From: Prochlorococcus marinus str. MIT 9107
GTDB lineage: Bacteria > Cyanobacteriota > Cyanobacteriia > PCC-6307 > Cyanobiaceae
Direction of reading: 5' to 3'
Assembly (NCBI RefSeq): GCF_000759855.1
Contig: NZ_JNAI01000008.1
Coordinates: 1-64,000 of the forward strand
DNA length: 64,000 nucleotides
The notes under the pieces are model-generated. The model made no database searches, was not told the origin of the DNA, and saw nothing but the letters and a program-made list of their open reading frames with translations. This document shows, piece after piece, positions 1-8,764 of this stretch (position 1 is the stretch's first letter; every line of letters starts with the position of its first letter). Both the position numbers and the translations under genes were made by a program.

Positions 1-225
1 TTCATCAATTAAAGTTATTTGTCCTTGATTTTCTTCTTCATGATTTTCATCAATTAAAGTTATTTGTTCTTGATTTTCTTCTTCATGATTTTCATCAATT
101 AAAGTTATTTGTTCTTGATTTTCTTCTTCATGATTTTCATCAATTAAAGTTATTTGTCCTTGATTTTCTTCTTCATGATTTTCATCAATTAAAGTTATTT
201 GTTCTTGATTTTCTTCTTCATGATG
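1..225. repeat. 45-bp tandem repeat, at least five copies
   Basis: Five head-to-tail 45-bp units occupy 1-45, 46-90, 91-135, 136-180 and 181-225. They differ only at one position (gtcc versus gttc), which swaps Gly and Glu in the encoded unit. The array is cut by the window edge, so total copy number is unknown. The period is a multiple of three and the array is in frame inside the minus-strand gene. Confidence 0.95.
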
Positions 226-381
226 AAATCCCCTTAGTGCTGAGCTATGGATTAATAAATCATTTAAAGAATCAATACCGAATCTATGCACCCACTTAAG
301 AACAATATTTTCTTCAAGCAAAATATTATTTTCTGAAGAGGCTTTTTTAAAAACTGCTATTAGATGATTTTTTAAAAACAT
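1..381 (-). CDS. Unknown protein with 15-residue tandem repeats (3' end outside window)
   Basis: An open frame runs from an ATG at 381 down to base 1 with no stop, so the C-terminus lies beyond the left edge. The first ~50 residues form a non-repetitive region that includes the stretch LKWVHRFGID. From about residue 52 the protein is built of 15-residue acidic units, HEEENQxQITLIDE plus a linker residue, where x alternates between Gly and Glu. At least five units are visible. No signal peptide or membrane segment is seen. It lies just upstream of, and in the same direction as nothing else in view; the ABC permease gene ends 8 bases before it on the same strand. I do not recognise a function; the N-terminal part resembles a small conserved picocyanobacterial family I cannot name. 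Confidence 0.75.
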   Translation of the reverse strand, partial: MFLKNHLIAVFKKASSENNILLEENIVLKWVHRFGIDSLNDLLIHSSALRGFHHEEENQEQITLIDENHEEENQGQITLIDENHEEENQEQITLIDENHEEENQEQITLIDENHEEENQGQITLIDE

Positions 382-388
382 AAATTTA

Positions 389-1213
389 TTAATTTAACTT
401 TCTATTTAACAGAGGCCTTATAATAATCAAGGAAAAAACTGTTAAAGAAAATAAAATTGATATACAACTCTTACAAGTTAAATCACCATATGGGGCGTGT
501 AAAGCCACTAATTCTAAATTCATAGTTTCTGTATAAGCAGTCCTAATAGGTTCAATCGCAAAAGTTAATGGATTTAATGAGGCTAACCACCCAAGCCAAT
601 TTGGCATGAAAGAGATTGGAGCTAAAGCAGTGCTTGAGAAAAGAAGAGGTAAGTTTATCACAAATATAAGAGCGATTAATTCAATATGTCCGGGCAAGAC
701 AAAGGCTAAACATAAACTTATTGATGTCACAAAAAGAACCAATAGAATTAGTGTTGTAAAAACAATTCCTAAACCATATAAGTTAGGCCATCCATAACCC
801 AAAATGTATGAAACAACCATTATTACAATACTCTGAACAAAGCTTAGGATTGTTATATAAATAAAAGAAGATAAAACTATGGATAATCTACTGGTTAAAG
901 GAGCAACAAGTAATCTATTAAGAAATCCAAACTCTCTATCAAACATTAAAGGTAGACCAGAGTTTAAGGCTCCGCTAAAAGCAGTAAAAACAATAAGTCC
1001 CGCCCCTAAAAAGTTCCCATAAGAATCAACTCCTGGTAAAAAACCTTCAGGAGCTTTAGAGAATAGTGCCCCAAATAAAAAAAGCCAAATTATGGGTTGC
1101 AATATTCCAGCTAAAAGAGTTGATGGTCTTCTTTTTAATTGAATAAATAATCTTTTTGTTAAAGCAAATGTTTCTTGATATAAAAAAAATAAATTATACT
1201 GTTTTAATTCCAT
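389..1213 (-). CDS. ABC-2 type transporter permease
   Basis: A 274-residue protein with about six hydrophobic segments spread over the length, matching the ABC-2 (DrrB/NodJ-like) exporter permease fold. The N-terminal part carries the usual stretch before the first membrane span (QPIIWLFLFGALF) and the central FDREFGFLNRLLVAPLTS loop typical of the family. It follows the ATPase gene by 48 bases on the same strand, so the two should form one exporter. The substrate cannot be read from the sequence. The pair lies directly downstream of ctaA-ctaB, which may mean co-transcription. Confidence 0.9.
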   Translation of the reverse strand: MELKQYNLFFLYQETFALTKRLFIQLKRRPSTLLAGILQPIIWLFLFGALFSKAPEGFLPGVDSYGNFLGAGLIVFTAFSGALNSGLPLMFDREFGFLNRLLVAPLTSRLSIVLSSFIYITILSFVQSIVIMVVSYILGYGWPNLYGLGIVFTTLILLVLFVTSISLCLAFVLPGHIELIALIFVINLPLLFSSTALAPISFMPNWLGWLASLNPLTFAIEPIRTAYTETMNLELVALHAPYGDLTCKSCISILFSLTVFSLIIIRPLLNRKLN

Positions 1214-1261
1214 AATTAGCAGTAATTAATTCTCATTATAGTTAGTTAACCAAAAGTTTTT

Positions 1262-2281
1262 TTATCGCATGGATTGCTTTGATTCTTTTTTAAGGTCTCT
1301 TTTACCTGCCATAGAAATTTCGGCATCCAATAATGTTTTCCCGGTTGCCTGAAGATATACATCATCCAAGCTTGGCTGACTTTGGGTAAGAGAAAAAATT
1401 TCAAACTTTGAGAAAGCCAATTCCACTTTGAGCTTCGTAAGTAAATCTTTTTCCTTATCTGCCACAAAATTTATCGAGAAACCTTGAGCTTCATTTATGA
1501 TAATCTGACTAATTCCATCTATTGAAGATAAAATTTGACATATATTTTTTGCTTCTTCCTGATTACTAAATTCTCTTACTTTCAAAGTTACTCTATCTCC
1601 TCCTAATTTATTTTTGAGTTCTGAAGGAGTCCCTTTTGCTATAACTCTTCCATCATCAATTATCACTAATCTGTCTGCCAATTTATCTATTTCATCAAGA
1701 TAGTGACTGCTTAAAATAATAGTCATTCCGTTATTTCTCAAATCTTTCAAAAGTTGCCATATAATATTCCTACTTTCAATATCTAAACCAACTGTAGGTT
1801 CATCCAATATTAATACTTGGGGCAAATGTAAAAGTCCAGCTGCAAGATCTATTCTTCTTTTCATCCCCCCTGAATAAGTTCCGCACTTACGATCAATCCA
1901 ATCATTCATTTCTAATTGATCTGTTAATTTCTTTATCCTTTCAAATTTTTTGTTTTTGTTGATGTGATACAAATCTGATTGAAAATCCAAAAGCTCTCGT
2001 CCAGTTAATATTTTATCAAGTGCTATGTCCTGGGCAACATAACCAATTAATTCTCTAATTTTCCTTGAATTTTTTATCAGATTAATATTATTTATAAAAA
2101 CTTCTCCACTATCAGGCTCTATTAAAGTAGCGAGTATTTTTATTAGTGTTGATTTGCCAGCACCATTAGGACCTAGTATTCCGAATAATGTGCCAGCTTC
2201 TATTTCCATCGATAAATTTTTTAATGCCTTAATATCTGAATAAGATTTTGATAGCCCCTTAACTTTTATATAATTCATCAA
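1262..2281 (-). CDS. ABC transporter ATP-binding protein, DrrA/CcmA-like
   Basis: A 339-residue ATPase. Walker A GPNGAGKST is at about residues 37-45, the ABC signature YSGGMKRR near 140, and Walker B VLILDEPTVGLD follows. The C-terminal ~100 residues beyond the ATPase core match the extra domain (DUF4162-like) seen in daunorubicin-resistance type exporters. Two ATGs are adjacent at the start, so residue 1 or 2 may be the true start. It sits 36 bases after ctaB and before the ABC-2 permease, suggesting an operon with both. Substrate unknown. Confidence 0.93.
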   Translation of the reverse strand: MMNYIKVKGLSKSYSDIKALKNLSMEIEAGTLFGILGPNGAGKSTLIKILATLIEPDSGEVFINNINLIKNSRKIRELIGYVAQDIALDKILTGRELLDFQSDLYHINKNKKFERIKKLTDQLEMNDWIDRKCGTYSGGMKRRIDLAAGLLHLPQVLILDEPTVGLDIESRNIIWQLLKDLRNNGMTIILSSHYLDEIDKLADRLVIIDDGRVIAKGTPSELKNKLGGDRVTLKVREFSNQEEAKNICQILSSIDGISQIIINEAQGFSINFVADKEKDLLTKLKVELAFSKFEIFSLTQSQPSLDDVYLQATGKTLLDAEISMAGKRDLKKESKQSMR

Positions 2282-2317
2282 ACTTACTATTTACTTAAAA
2301 AACATTTTACATCCAAT

Positions 2318-3319
2318 TTAATTAGTAAGCTGGGATACTATAGAGAAAAATATTTGCTTAGATTGCTGCTCAAATTCTACGGATAGTTGAGTTCTGGAAA
2401 TTAATAACAAAAGACAAATACCAAACATATATAGAATAGACCACCTAAAAAGAGACTTTGCTCTTGAAAGATCATCAGGAGATTTATTTAATTCGTTTAT
2501 TAATTGCAAAAGTCTTCCATTGAATGGCAATAACATAATTCCATATAAGAGGCCCCCTTCAGGTAAAGCAAAGACTCCCATTATACTCATTAAAACTGTT
2601 GCCCATCCGTAACGAGAAATCGCTTTAGCAGTAAAAACAGATCCTTTAACAGAAGGGAGCATAGGAATACCAACAGATGCGTAATCATCCTTCAACAAAA
2701 TTGCAAGGGCCCAGAAATGAGCTGGCGTCCATAACATTACCAAACCAAACAACCACCAACCACTAAGACCTACATGCCCTGTAGCAGCAGATGCTCCAAC
2801 TAAAGGTGGTATCGCACCAGCAACTCCTCCAAAAACAATATTTTTTGTTGTACGAGGTTTCAAAATAACTGTATATAAAATTACGTAGCTAAATAGACCA
2901 AGAAGAGTTAATCCCGCAGCCAAATAATTTACACCACTTACTAAAAGCATAGAAGCTGCCAAAGTACATGATACGGCAGCTAAAAATACTGTCTCAGATG
3001 ACAACTTTCCTGCGGGCAAAGCTCTTTTGCTAGTTCTTGTCATCCTCTTATCTAATTCCATTTCCCACAAACAATTAAGAGCTCCTGCTGCTGCTGCTGC
3101 CAAAGCTCCACCTCCTAAAGTGCAGATAAGTTTCGGTGAAGACAAAGGCCATTCCTCTGTTAAAGCCATTCCTCCCAAAGTTGTTGCCAGTAAAAGTGGG
3201 ATTAATCTGGGTTTTGCTACTTCAAGCCAAGGTGGCAAAGTTAATCTTTTTCTTGAAGGTACAACTTCATCCCTAATTGAAGATTTATAGTTCAAGTTTT
3301 CCAAGTTACTACTGTTCAT
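2318..3319 (-). CDS. ctaB: Protoheme IX farnesyltransferase (heme O synthase)
   Basis: A 333-residue UbiA-superfamily membrane enzyme that transfers a farnesyl group to heme b to give heme O, the first step towards the heme A of cytochrome c oxidase. The first Asp-rich motif is [15 protein letters not shown] at about residues 82-96 and a second polar loop follows ([12 protein letters not shown]); about eight or nine membrane spans are visible. Its start codon overlaps the stop of ctaA by 4 bases, so translation is probably coupled. The [12 protein letters not shown] stretch is a normal helix of the family. Confidence 0.96.
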   Translation of the reverse strand: MNSSNLENLNYKSSIRDEVVPSRKRLTLPPWLEVAKPRLIPLLLATTLGGMALTEEWPLSSPKLICTLGGGALAAAAAGALNCLWEMELDKRMTRTSKRALPAGKLSSETVFLAAVSCTLAASMLLVSGVNYLAAGLTLLGLFSYVILYTVILKPRTTKNIVFGGVAGAIPPLVGASAATGHVGLSGWWLFGLVMLWTPAHFWALAILLKDDYASVGIPMLPSVKGSVFTAKAISRYGWATVLMSIMGVFALPEGGLLYGIMLLPFNGRLLQLINELNKSPDDLSRAKSLFRWSILYMFGICLLLLISRTQLSVEFEQQSKQIFFSIVSQLTN

Positions 3320-4266
3320 GAATTCACACCAACCATTTGAGAATTTAGGGAGTGGTTTAGACCTTTTTTGGTAAAAGGATTTCTAAAAATTAATGTTGTT
3401 AATATCGCAATAAATAAAGAGGCGTTAAGTTGATGACCGATAATAAAAATAGGTTCATTCAAATTTGTTTTAAGGCTTAAAACACCCAAAACAATTTGGG
3501 AAAACAAAAGAAAAATAAGTGCTAAGAGATATTTCCAATTTTCAGTAAGCAAACTTCTTTTATAAATTGCAGTAGCAATAATTAATAGAATTGAAAAAGT
3601 AATTGGGAAAGCAAATAATTTATGAGTATTTAGAATTAGGCATTGTTTATTAAAAGATAAGCAAATATGTGCTGACCAAGTTGATGAAAGCCTTACTCCA
3701 ATGAAAGATTGAATCAAAGTAAGTAAAAGAGGAACAAATAATAATAATCTCCACCAAATCAATGGCTCTTCTATTTCGTTATTTTCTAAATTTTGATTTA
3801 TTGAAATTGTTGTAATTAGCAGTAAAAATGCTATTAAAAGATGGCCCGTAACAGTATATGAATCAAGCAGGTTTATTACTGTTAAAGCTCCAAAAGATCC
3901 TTGGACAATAACAAGAAAAAGTAGTAATGAATAAGTTTTAGGTAACCAATTTGGAATTTCTTTTTTCCAGATAATTGAAAGGGCAAATTTAAAAAGAATT
4001 AATACTCCAACCAGAAAAGCATCTAGGCGATGAAACCACTCTAGAAAAACTCTTAGGTTCATATGATTTAAAGGCAAAAAAGATCCATAACATAATGGCC
4101 AATCTGGACAAGCAAGGCCCGCATCCATGACTCTCGTAGCACCTCCAATTACAATTAGGGCTATGAGCGCAAATACACTATGACTTCCTAATCTTTTAAA
4201 AATTGGCAGATATTTTGATTTATATAATTGGTTATTAATCAAATGGATAAACCTATTATTTTGCAT
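3316..4266 (-). CDS. ctaA: Heme A synthase (COX15/CtaA family)
   Basis: A 316-residue polytopic membrane protein that oxidises heme O to heme A. It shows two similar four-helix halves, with the conserved [19 protein letters not shown] stretch at about residues 41-59 and later membrane histidines expected as heme ligands. It is first in a minus-strand series ctaA-ctaB-ABC ATPase-ABC permease and is divergent from ctaCDE, with 238 bases between. That divergent arrangement of cofactor synthesis and oxidase genes supports the assignment. Confidence 0.94.
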   Translation of the reverse strand: MQNNRFIHLINNQLYKSKYLPIFKRLGSHSVFALIALIVIGGATRVMDAGLACPDWPLCYGSFLPLNHMNLRVFLEWFHRLDAFLVGVLILFKFALSIIWKKEIPNWLPKTYSLLLFLVIVQGSFGALTVINLLDSYTVTGHLLIAFLLLITTISINQNLENNEIEEPLIWWRLLLFVPLLLTLIQSFIGVRLSSTWSAHICLSFNKQCLILNTHKLFAFPITFSILLIIATAIYKRSLLTENWKYLLALIFLLFSQIVLGVLSLKTNLNEPIFIIGHQLNASLFIAILTTLIFRNPFTKKGLNHSLNSQMVGVNS

Positions 4267-4504
4267 AATAATTTAGATTCAAAAACCAAACATTAATTAA
4301 AAATTAATATGTTTAAATTAAAAAATAATTGACTAATTTAATCTTTTTTCCCTGACAATTAACTTTAAAAAGTTATTAATAATACGTCTTTTATTTCTAA
4401 AATCTTAAGAAGTTATGAATTTAAATGATTTTCTTTTAACAAAGGATGCAGAATTTAAAAAATTGAATATCTTAAAAATATAAATACAAATTTTTGGGAA
4501 TCAA

Positions 4505-5308
4505 TTGTTAAATAAAAACATTTATTTAATACTTATTATTTCACTAGTTTTTGCGATATCTTTTTGGATCGGATTCAATATAAATTTGCTCCCAGCTGAA
4601 GCAAGTATTAATGCGCCAATTTACGATGAACTTTTTAAAATTCTTTTCATCATAGGCTTAATTATTTTTATAGGAATGACATTAGCTGTTGTTTATAGTT
4701 TATTTAAGTTTAGGAAAAGAAATGATCAGATCGGCGATGGTATAGCTTTAGAGGGAAACTTAAGCTTAGAAATTGTATGGACAATTATCCCTTCAATAAT
4801 TGTTTTATTAATAGGTTTATATAGTTACAACATCTACGACCGAATGGGAGGGATGAAGGAACTAAATCATAACCACGAAATGATGAGTTCAAGTACTGAA
4901 AAAATATGGGCTGGAATTAGTCAAACTTCTGATAATGAAATATCAAAAAATAATTTATCAATTGAAGTTTCTGCTATGCAATTTGCATTTCTATTCAATT
5001 ATCCCAAAGGCAAATTTATATCAGGAGAACTACATGTTCCTGTTGATCAAAAAGTATCGATGAAAATGGAATCTAAAGATGTCATTCATGCTTTTTGGGT
5101 ACCTGAGTTCCGAATTAAACAGGATATTATTCCAGGACAACCAACTGTTCTGAATTTCACTCCTACAAAAGTAGGAAAATATCCAATAATTTGTGCCGAA
5201 TTATGTGGCCCATATCATGGAGGAATGAGAGCCTCCATAATTGTTGAAGAAGAATCTGACTATAACGATTGGTTTAACAACAATAAAAAAACAGAGGTGA
5301 ACTTATGA
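4505..5308 (+). CDS. ctaC: Cytochrome c oxidase subunit II
   Basis: A 267-residue CuA subunit that takes electrons from soluble donors into the aa3-type oxidase. Two membrane helices span about residues 5-25 and 45-65, with a third hydrophobic run near 90-107. The CuA site is visible: His near 195 in VIHAFWVPEF and CAELCGPYHGGM at about 230-241, giving two Cys, one His and one Met. The best start is a TTG at 4505; no ATG gives a sensible N-terminus. Its stop overlaps the ctaD start by 4 bases. Confidence 0.96.
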   Translation: MLNKNIYLILIISLVFAISFWIGFNINLLPAEASINAPIYDELFKILFIIGLIIFIGMTLAVVYSLFKFRKRNDQIGDGIALEGNLSLEIVWTIIPSIIVLLIGLYSYNIYDRMGGMKELNHNHEMMSSSTEKIWAGISQTSDNEISKNNLSIEVSAMQFAFLFNYPKGKFISGELHVPVDQKVSMKMESKDVIHAFWVPEFRIKQDIIPGQPTVLNFTPTKVGKYPIICAELCGPYHGGMRASIIVEEESDYNDWFNNNKKTEVNL

Positions 5309-6930
5309 CAATATCAATTGATCCACAACAAACTAATAATGAGAGTCTTCAACCCAAAGGCTGGCTTAGATACTTTAGTTTTAGTCTTGATCATAAAGTA
5401 ATTGGAATACAATATCTGGTTTGCGGTTTTCTTTTCTATTTGATTGGAGGAACTTTAGCGAGCGCTATAAGAATTGAACTAGCTAGTCCAATGTCTGACT
5501 TTATGCCAAGAGATGTTTATAACCAAGTTTTAACCTTACATGGAACAATAATGATATTCCTTTGGATAGTGCCTGTAGTTAACGGTGCTTTTGGAAATTA
5601 TTTAATTCCATTTTATGTGGGTGCAAGAGATATGGCATTCCCAAGACTAAATGCCGTAGCTTTTTGGTTAATTCCTCCTTCAGGTTTGATGCTAGTAGCA
5701 AGCTATTTTGTTGAGGGTGCTGCTCAGGCTGGATGGACGGCTTATCCACCTTTGAGCATAACTACTCCTCAATCGGGACAAATAATTTGGATTCTGAGTG
5801 TTCTATTACTCGGAGGCAGTTCTATCTTTGGTGGGATAAACTTTATCGCCACCATTATCAAATTAAGAAGGCCAGGATTAAAACTAATGCAATTGCCAAT
5901 GTATTGTTGGGCAATGCTTGGCACAAGTTTATTAGTCGTTTTATCAACTCCTGTTTTGGCCGGTACTTTAATTCTACTTAGCTTTGATATCATCGCTAAT
6001 ACAGGTTTTTTCAATCCTATTTTGGGTGGGAACGTAGTAGTTTATCAGCATTTATTTTGGTTTTATTCTCATCCAGCTGTTTACATTATGGTACTTCCTG
6101 CCTTTGGATTGGTTAGTGAAATACTTCCTGTCCATTCTAGGAAACCACTTTTTGGATACACAACAATGGTTTTTTCAATAATGGGAATAGTTGTTCTTGG
6201 TTTAGTTGTTTGGGCTCATCACATGTTTACAAGTGGAACACCCCCTTGGATGAGATTGTTCTTCACCATTGCGACAGCATTTATTGCAGTTCCAACAGGG
6301 ATAAAATTTTTCAATTGGGTAGCGACATTATGGGGAGGTAAAATATCCATCAATAGTGCAATGTTATTCTCCTGCGGATTTATTATAAATTTTGTTTTTG
6401 GAGGTATCACAGGAGTTGCTTTGGCACAGGTCCCCTTCGATATTCACGTACATGATACCTATTTCGTTGTAGCCCATTTTCATTACATAGTTTATGGTGG
6501 TACCGTTTTTATTATTTTCTCATCCATTTACCATTGGTTCCCAAAAGTAACAGGTAAAATGCTCAATGAAAAATTGGGAATTTTACATTTTGTTATTACC
6601 TTTATTGGATTTAATTTATGCTTTGCTCCTCAACATTGGCTTGGCTTAAATGGAATGCCAAGAAGGGTTGCAGAATATGATCCTCAATTCCAGTTCGTTA
6701 ATCAAATTAGTAGTTTAGGTGCACTATTGATGGCTATAAGTACAATTCCTTTCCTAATTAACATATTCCTTAGTGTGAGAATTGGTAAGGATTCTGGAGA
6801 TAATCCCTGGAATGCCCTAACACCAGAATGGTTAACATCTTCTCCTCCTCCAGTGGAAAATTGGGAAGGAGAAGCTCCATTAGTGGAGGAACCTTATGGT
6901 TATGGTAAACAATTTTCTGAACAAAAATAA
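5305..6930 (+). CDS. ctaD: Cytochrome c oxidase subunit I
   Basis: A 541-residue heme-copper oxidase catalytic subunit with about twelve membrane helices. The low-spin heme ligand region is LTLHGTIMIF, the CuB histidine helix is FWFYSHPAVYIMVLP, the histidine pair is in WAHHMFTSGTPP, and HVHDTYFVVAHFHYIVYGG carries the heme a/a3 ligands. It reduces oxygen to water and pumps protons. It begins with ATG overlapping the ctaC stop and is followed 6 bases later by ctaE, so the three subunits form one operon. Confidence 0.98.
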   Translation: MTISIDPQQTNNESLQPKGWLRYFSFSLDHKVIGIQYLVCGFLFYLIGGTLASAIRIELASPMSDFMPRDVYNQVLTLHGTIMIFLWIVPVVNGAFGNYLIPFYVGARDMAFPRLNAVAFWLIPPSGLMLVASYFVEGAAQAGWTAYPPLSITTPQSGQIIWILSVLLLGGSSIFGGINFIATIIKLRRPGLKLMQLPMYCWAMLGTSLLVVLSTPVLAGTLILLSFDIIANTGFFNPILGGNVVVYQHLFWFYSHPAVYIMVLPAFGLVSEILPVHSRKPLFGYTTMVFSIMGIVVLGLVVWAHHMFTSGTPPWMRLFFTIATAFIAVPTGIKFFNWVATLWGGKISINSAMLFSCGFIINFVFGGITGVALAQVPFDIHVHDTYFVVAHFHYIVYGGTVFIIFSSIYHWFPKVTGKMLNEKLGILHFVITFIGFNLCFAPQHWLGLNGMPRRVAEYDPQFQFVNQISSLGALLMAISTIPFLINIFLSVRIGKDSGDNPWNALTPEWLTSSPPPVENWEGEAPLVEEPYGYGKQFSEQK

Positions 6931-6936
6931 AAACAT

Positions 6937-7539
6937 ATGACGACTCTAGATAGCTCAAAAGAAATTCGAAAAAATAATTCTGAAGTTAATGAAAAACATG
7001 AAGACTACAGAATGTTTGGGCTTATAACTTTCTTAATTGCTGACGGAATGACTTTTGCAGGATTCTTCGCTGCTTATCTAACTTATAAAGCAGTAAATCC
7101 ATTACCTGATGGTGCTATATATGAATTAGAGCTTCCAATACCGACACTAAATACAATTTTATTACTTGTTAGTAGTGCAACTTTCCACAAGGCAGGTAAA
7201 GCACTTATGAAAGATAAAAACTCTGATTCCCAAAAATGGTTATTTTTTACTGCTGCTCTCGGAATAATCTTTTTAATATGTCAATTATTTGAATATTTTC
7301 ATTTACCTTTTGGATTGACAGATAATTTATTTGCAAGTACTTTTTTTGCACTTACTGGTTTTCATGGATTACATGTAACTTTAGGCACTTTAATGATTTT
7401 AATTATTGCTTGGCAAACAAGAGTTAATAAAGGAAGAGTGACAAGTCAAAATATCTTCCCCTTAGAAGCTGTTGAATTGTACTGGCATTTTGTAGATGGA
7501 ATATGGGTAATATTATTTATCATTTTGTATCTTTTATAA
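6937..7539 (+). CDS. ctaE: Cytochrome c oxidase subunit III
   Basis: A 200-residue subunit III with five hydrophobic segments, the usual number for the short bacterial form. Family signatures are the FFAAYLTYKAVNP region near residue 45, TGFHGLHVTLGTLM near 145 and YWHFVDGIWVILF at the end. It lies 6 bases after ctaD and closes the ctaC-ctaD-ctaE operon. No strong hairpin terminator is visible in the ~100 AT-rich bases that follow. Confidence 0.97.
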   Translation: MTTLDSSKEIRKNNSEVNEKHEDYRMFGLITFLIADGMTFAGFFAAYLTYKAVNPLPDGAIYELELPIPTLNTILLLVSSATFHKAGKALMKDKNSDSQKWLFFTAALGIIFLICQLFEYFHLPFGLTDNLFASTFFALTGFHGLHVTLGTLMILIIAWQTRVNKGRVTSQNIFPLEAVELYWHFVDGIWVILFIILYLL

Positions 7540-7614
7540 TAAGTAAAAATTTCAAAAATTAAATATATTTTTTATTAATTTATATTGCCACAGTTCTCTT
7601 TTTTAGTAAGAATA

Positions 7615-7620
7615 TATAAT
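7615..7620 (+). promoter_or_regulatory. Candidate -10 element of the cyAbrB gene
   Basis: A perfect TATAAT ends 17 bases before the ATG at 7638. A start site 6-8 bases downstream would leave a very short 5' leader of about ten bases. No convincing -35 hexamer sits at the right distance (TTGCCA at 7585-7590 is too far), so this is suggestive only. Confidence 0.35.
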
Positions 7621-7637
7621 TATAAATTTGTCTGGTA

Positions 7638-7988
7638 ATGCTAGAAGGAAAAGAACTTCTTGAAAAAGCAAAATTACTAAGTAAGCAATCTGAAGATGAG
7701 ATAGCAAAAGGTTGTGGCTATGTTGGTCCAAGCGGTAGGGTTTTAAGAAAAAGTTTTTACAGGGCTCTTCTCGAAGCAAAAGGTTATAAATTAGGCAATG
7801 GACAGGGGAGGGGCGCGAATAGAGCTTCAAGAGGCAGGCAGGCAGAATTTAAGACTAAGGTTCACGGCAATGGAAATCTATTAATAGGTCATGCCTACAC
7901 TAAGAAATTAGGTCTTGAACCTGGTCAAGAATTTAAAATTGATCTAAAACAAGAATCAAAGATTATATATCTGACTCCATTAAATTAA
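7638..7988 (+). CDS. cyAbrB-type transcriptional regulator
   Basis: A 116-residue basic protein of the cyanobacterial AbrB-like family. The N-terminal half carries the family stretch GCGYVGPSGRVLRKSFYRAL, then a glycine- and arginine-rich linker (GNGQGRGANRASRGRQ), and the C-terminal half, including GLEPGQEFKIDL, fits the swapped-hairpin AbrB DNA-binding fold. In other cyanobacteria cyAbrB proteins modulate carbon and nitrogen genes; which genes it controls here cannot be read. It stands alone between ctaE and the convergent ribE. Confidence 0.85.
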   Translation: MLEGKELLEKAKLLSKQSEDEIAKGCGYVGPSGRVLRKSFYRALLEAKGYKLGNGQGRGANRASRGRQAEFKTKVHGNGNLLIGHAYTKKLGLEPGQEFKIDLKQESKIIYLTPLN

Positions 7989-7998
7989 AAAATATATT

Positions 7999-8652
7999 TT
8001 ACCAACCGTTTTCTTTAAGCCATTCCAAAGAAATATTATTTGAAGAGAAATCTTCTTCACTATTTTTATTAAACAAAAGTAATTTCTCTACATATTTAAT
8101 TAGCTCATCTGCCTCAAGGTTTACGCTGTCACCAACATTTAATTTATTCAGATTTGTATTATGCCAAGTATGAGGAATTATCGCAATAGTGAATATTTCT
8201 CCTTCCTGCTCATATTTTGCAATTGTAAGACTTATACCATTTACGCAAATGCTGCCTTTATTAACTACATATTTAGAAAAATTTTTATTTTTCCACTTTA
8301 TGGATAAAAGCCAAGATTTCTCTAATTTTTCTATATTCTCAACTGTTCCAAGGCCATCAACATGTCCACTTACTATATGCCCTCCTAGACGGTCAGACAC
8401 CCTAAGAGCGGGCTCCAAATTAACAATCTGATTCAGGTTCGACTTTACTCCTAAAGTTGTTTTTTTTAATGTTTCCTCACTAATATCAACAGTAAATTTA
8501 TTTTGAAAAATCTCTTTAACTGTCAAACAAATTCCATCAACGGCTATGCTGTCGCCGATTGCCATATCAAATAATTTATCTAGGATTTCAATTTCTAAAA
8601 TATTTTTTTCTTGTTTTAGTTTTCCAATTGATTGAATTATTCCTGTGAACAT
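7999..8652 (-). CDS. ribE: Riboflavin synthase alpha subunit
   Basis: A 217-residue enzyme that dismutates two 6,7-dimethyl-8-ribityllumazine molecules to riboflavin. Two lumazine-binding repeats are clear: the first starts MFTGIIQSIG and contains AIGDSIAVDGICLTV, the second begins near GGHIVSGHVDGLGTV at about residue 95 and contains VNKGSICVNGISLTIA. The MFTGII start is the family's canonical N-terminus, which fixes the start codon. Its stop lies 11 bases from that of the convergent cyAbrB gene. Confidence 0.96.
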   Translation of the reverse strand: MFTGIIQSIGKLKQEKNILEIEILDKLFDMAIGDSIAVDGICLTVKEIFQNKFTVDISEETLKKTTLGVKSNLNQIVNLEPALRVSDRLGGHIVSGHVDGLGTVENIEKLEKSWLLSIKWKNKNFSKYVVNKGSICVNGISLTIAKYEQEGEIFTIAIIPHTWHNTNLNKLNVGDSVNLEADELIKYVEKLLLFNKNSEEDFSSNNISLEWLKENGW

Positions 8653-8764
8653 AGATTTAAGAAAAATATTTTTGCAAAATTTTGTATTTACTTTAATTTA
8701 CTTTAAATCATTTTCAACTATAAATAAATTAAAGATTAAATAAAAAGAAATTGATCATATTTAG

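Noticed and set aside
1-225. Direct repeat array as a possible CRISPR
   Set aside because: The units are contiguous with no spacers and are in frame inside a protein gene.
4412-4484. 22-codon frame upstream of ctaC
   Set aside because: Very short, low-complexity, with no supporting context.
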